From contig NW_020312015.1 of assembly GCF_003144115.1 (NCBI RefSeq), forward strand, positions 341,649-405,648: a stretch of DNA of 64,000 nucleotides. The letters run 5' to 3'. The stretch comes from Tilletiopsis washingtonensis (lineage: Eukaryota > Basidiomycota > Exobasidiomycetes > Entylomatales). Both the position numbers and the translations under genes were made by a program. Of this stretch, positions 63,000-64,000 are shown piece by piece (within the stretch, counting starts at the first letter, position 1; each line of letters begins with the position of its first letter). A model generated the notes under the pieces. It ran no database searches. It was not told the origin of the DNA and saw only the letters and a list, made by a program, of their open reading frames with translations.

Positions 63000-63751
63000 C
63001 TACCAGTAGATGCCGTAGCCGACGAGGCCGACGGTCGAGAGGCCGGTCGCCACGAGCGTCGTGATGCCGCTGACCTGCATCTTGGGAAGTGAGAGCAGAC
63101 CTGTTTTCCGGAGATAGGGGGGAGGGGGGGGTCTACACGTCAGCACATGGGCGCCGCACCTAGGCGCTCCGGGCCCCCGGGGGGGGGGGGGGGCAGCGAG
63201 GCATGCATACGCACGTCCAGTGTCCCAGATCAGGTGGCGCACGCCATTGATGGTGTGGTAGGCGAAGGGCACCGCCAGTGCCGTCTTTGCGCCCAGCTTG
63301 GCCCACAGCGGCAGCCCGGCGGCAAAGCCGACGACGCTCGACGCCGACACGGCATCGCCGAGGCCCAGGTAGGGCAGGCCGACGTAGGCAATCGCACCGG
63401 CGTACTGCCAACGCGCCGGCGTCAGTGGGGAAGGAGTGGAGAGGGGGGGATGAGCGACGTACAAGACCGGCGGAAAGGGCGGCACCGGTGATGCGGTTCG
63501 AGATGGACATGTACATGTTCAGGGGGTACTGCCCAGCAACGCGTCAGCTTCAAGGCAACAGCAGCGAAGCGCGTGTGCGGGGCACACGCCAGAGAGACTC
63601 ACGCGGTAGATGGTCAGATGCGGGCTGATGGGGCGCACGGAGCGATGCTTGTTGAGCAGCTGCAGGCTCTCCTCCTGCGACATGTGCGTCGACTGGGGCC
63701 GCGCCACGGCCGCGCTGGTGCGCAGCCCGGCAAAGGCGGGACGGAAGGCCG
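63000..63751 (-). CDS. SDH3: Succinate dehydrogenase cytochrome b subunit (SDHC/Sdh3), 5' exon not found
   Basis: Exons recognised on the minus strand: 63751-63603, 63528-63463, 63404-63215, 63100-63000. Typical SDHC sequence: SVRPISPHLTIYRYPLNMYM, SISNRITGAALSAGL, FAYHTINGVRHLIWDTG, with three hydrophobic segments. It anchors complex II in the inner membrane and forms part of the heme b and ubiquinone site. The Asn in SISNRITG and the His in HTINGVRHL fall at positions known in other fungi as SDH-inhibitor resistance sites. The first recognised exon starts at an AACAG acceptor and encodes AAFRPAFAGLRTSAAVARPQ, presequence-like but without a Met, so a short first exon with the ATG must lie further right, perhaps beyond 64000. 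MSQEES inside exon 1 is an alternative but less likely start. The last intron contains a G15 run on the plus strand. Confidence 0.85.
63179..63193 (+). repeat. G15 homopolymer in the SDH3 intron
   Basis: Fifteen consecutive G (C on the coding strand) inside the last SDH3 intron; a likely polymorphic or error-prone site. Confidence 0.85.
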
Positions 63752-64000
63752 CTGTTGCGGGGTTGCCCGAGCGCGGGGGGGAGTCAGCGTCGGGCGTCTA
63801 GCAATCAGATGGAGGAGGCGTCTTTCTCTTTGCTGCGCGCATCTGGGCAAGCAATGGCAATCATAGTCACGTAGCACACTCAGCTGCGAAACAACAGCGC
63901 CTTCACCCGCTCTTGCGAGAGAGCCCTGCTTGCAGATCTTCCCGTCGCCGCTTTCGACGAAAGAAAAGAAAGCACCCGCCCCATGCCGAGCTCTGCGACG

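Noticed and set aside
63879-63985. Minus-strand frame starting MGRVLSFLSSKAATGRSASR as SDHC first exon
   Set aside because: It looks like a mitochondrial presequence, but the only nearby donor leaves phase 0 while the next exon needs one preceding base; no donor in the right phase was found.

Overview
Nuclear DNA of a basidiomycete fungus. Most genes are split by many short introns of about 55-80 bp with GTGAGT/GTGCGT donors, a CTGAC branch site and a CAG acceptor. Genes lie on both strands without operons, GC content is very high, and the proteins are clearly fungal: Zn2Cys6 factor, Slt2-type MAP kinase, Nha1-type antiporter, Los1. A GC-rich smut-related lineage (Ustilaginomycotina) or a red-yeast lineage would fit, but I cannot decide between them from sequence alone.

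Layout from left to right: the 3' part of a Ser/Pro-rich protein gene (+); a DEAH-box RNA helicase (+); a cell-wall-integrity MAP kinase (-); a giant BEACH-WD40 protein ending in a FYVE-like zinc finger (+); a DHHC palmitoyltransferase (-); calcineurin A (+); a 2.8 kb gene-free stretch; a Zn2Cys6 transcription factor (+); ribosomal protein eL8 (-); mitochondrial malate dehydrogenase (+); a GRAM-domain membrane protein (-); a zinc polyol dehydrogenase (+); a Na+/H+ antiporter (-); exportin-T (-); dihydroxyacetone kinase (+); malic enzyme with two possible 5' ends (+); COQ4 (-); a secreted GH42 beta-galactosidase (+); and succinate dehydrogenase subunit C (-), whose first exon I could not find.

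Functionally this is mostly conserved housekeeping content. Central carbon and mitochondrial metabolism is well represented (malate dehydrogenase, malic enzyme, SDH subunit C, COQ4, dihydroxyacetone kinase, polyol dehydrogenase). So is stress signalling (Slt2-type MAPK, calcineurin, Na+/H+ antiporter). I see no evidence that the neighbours form one regulated cluster.

The most interesting signals are: (1) a second set of 5' exons for malic enzyme that repeats the RDPF motif and splices in frame into the middle of the mitochondrial first exon, suggesting cytosolic and mitochondrial isoforms from one locus; (2) an intron-rich secreted GH42 enzyme, a family that is mainly bacterial; (3) an Alfy-like BEACH-WD40-FYVE architecture; and (4) a 6-nt microexon that encodes the Asp of the DHHC catalytic motif. 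All exon boundaries were derived by hand from splice signals, reading phase and family motifs. They need RNA evidence.
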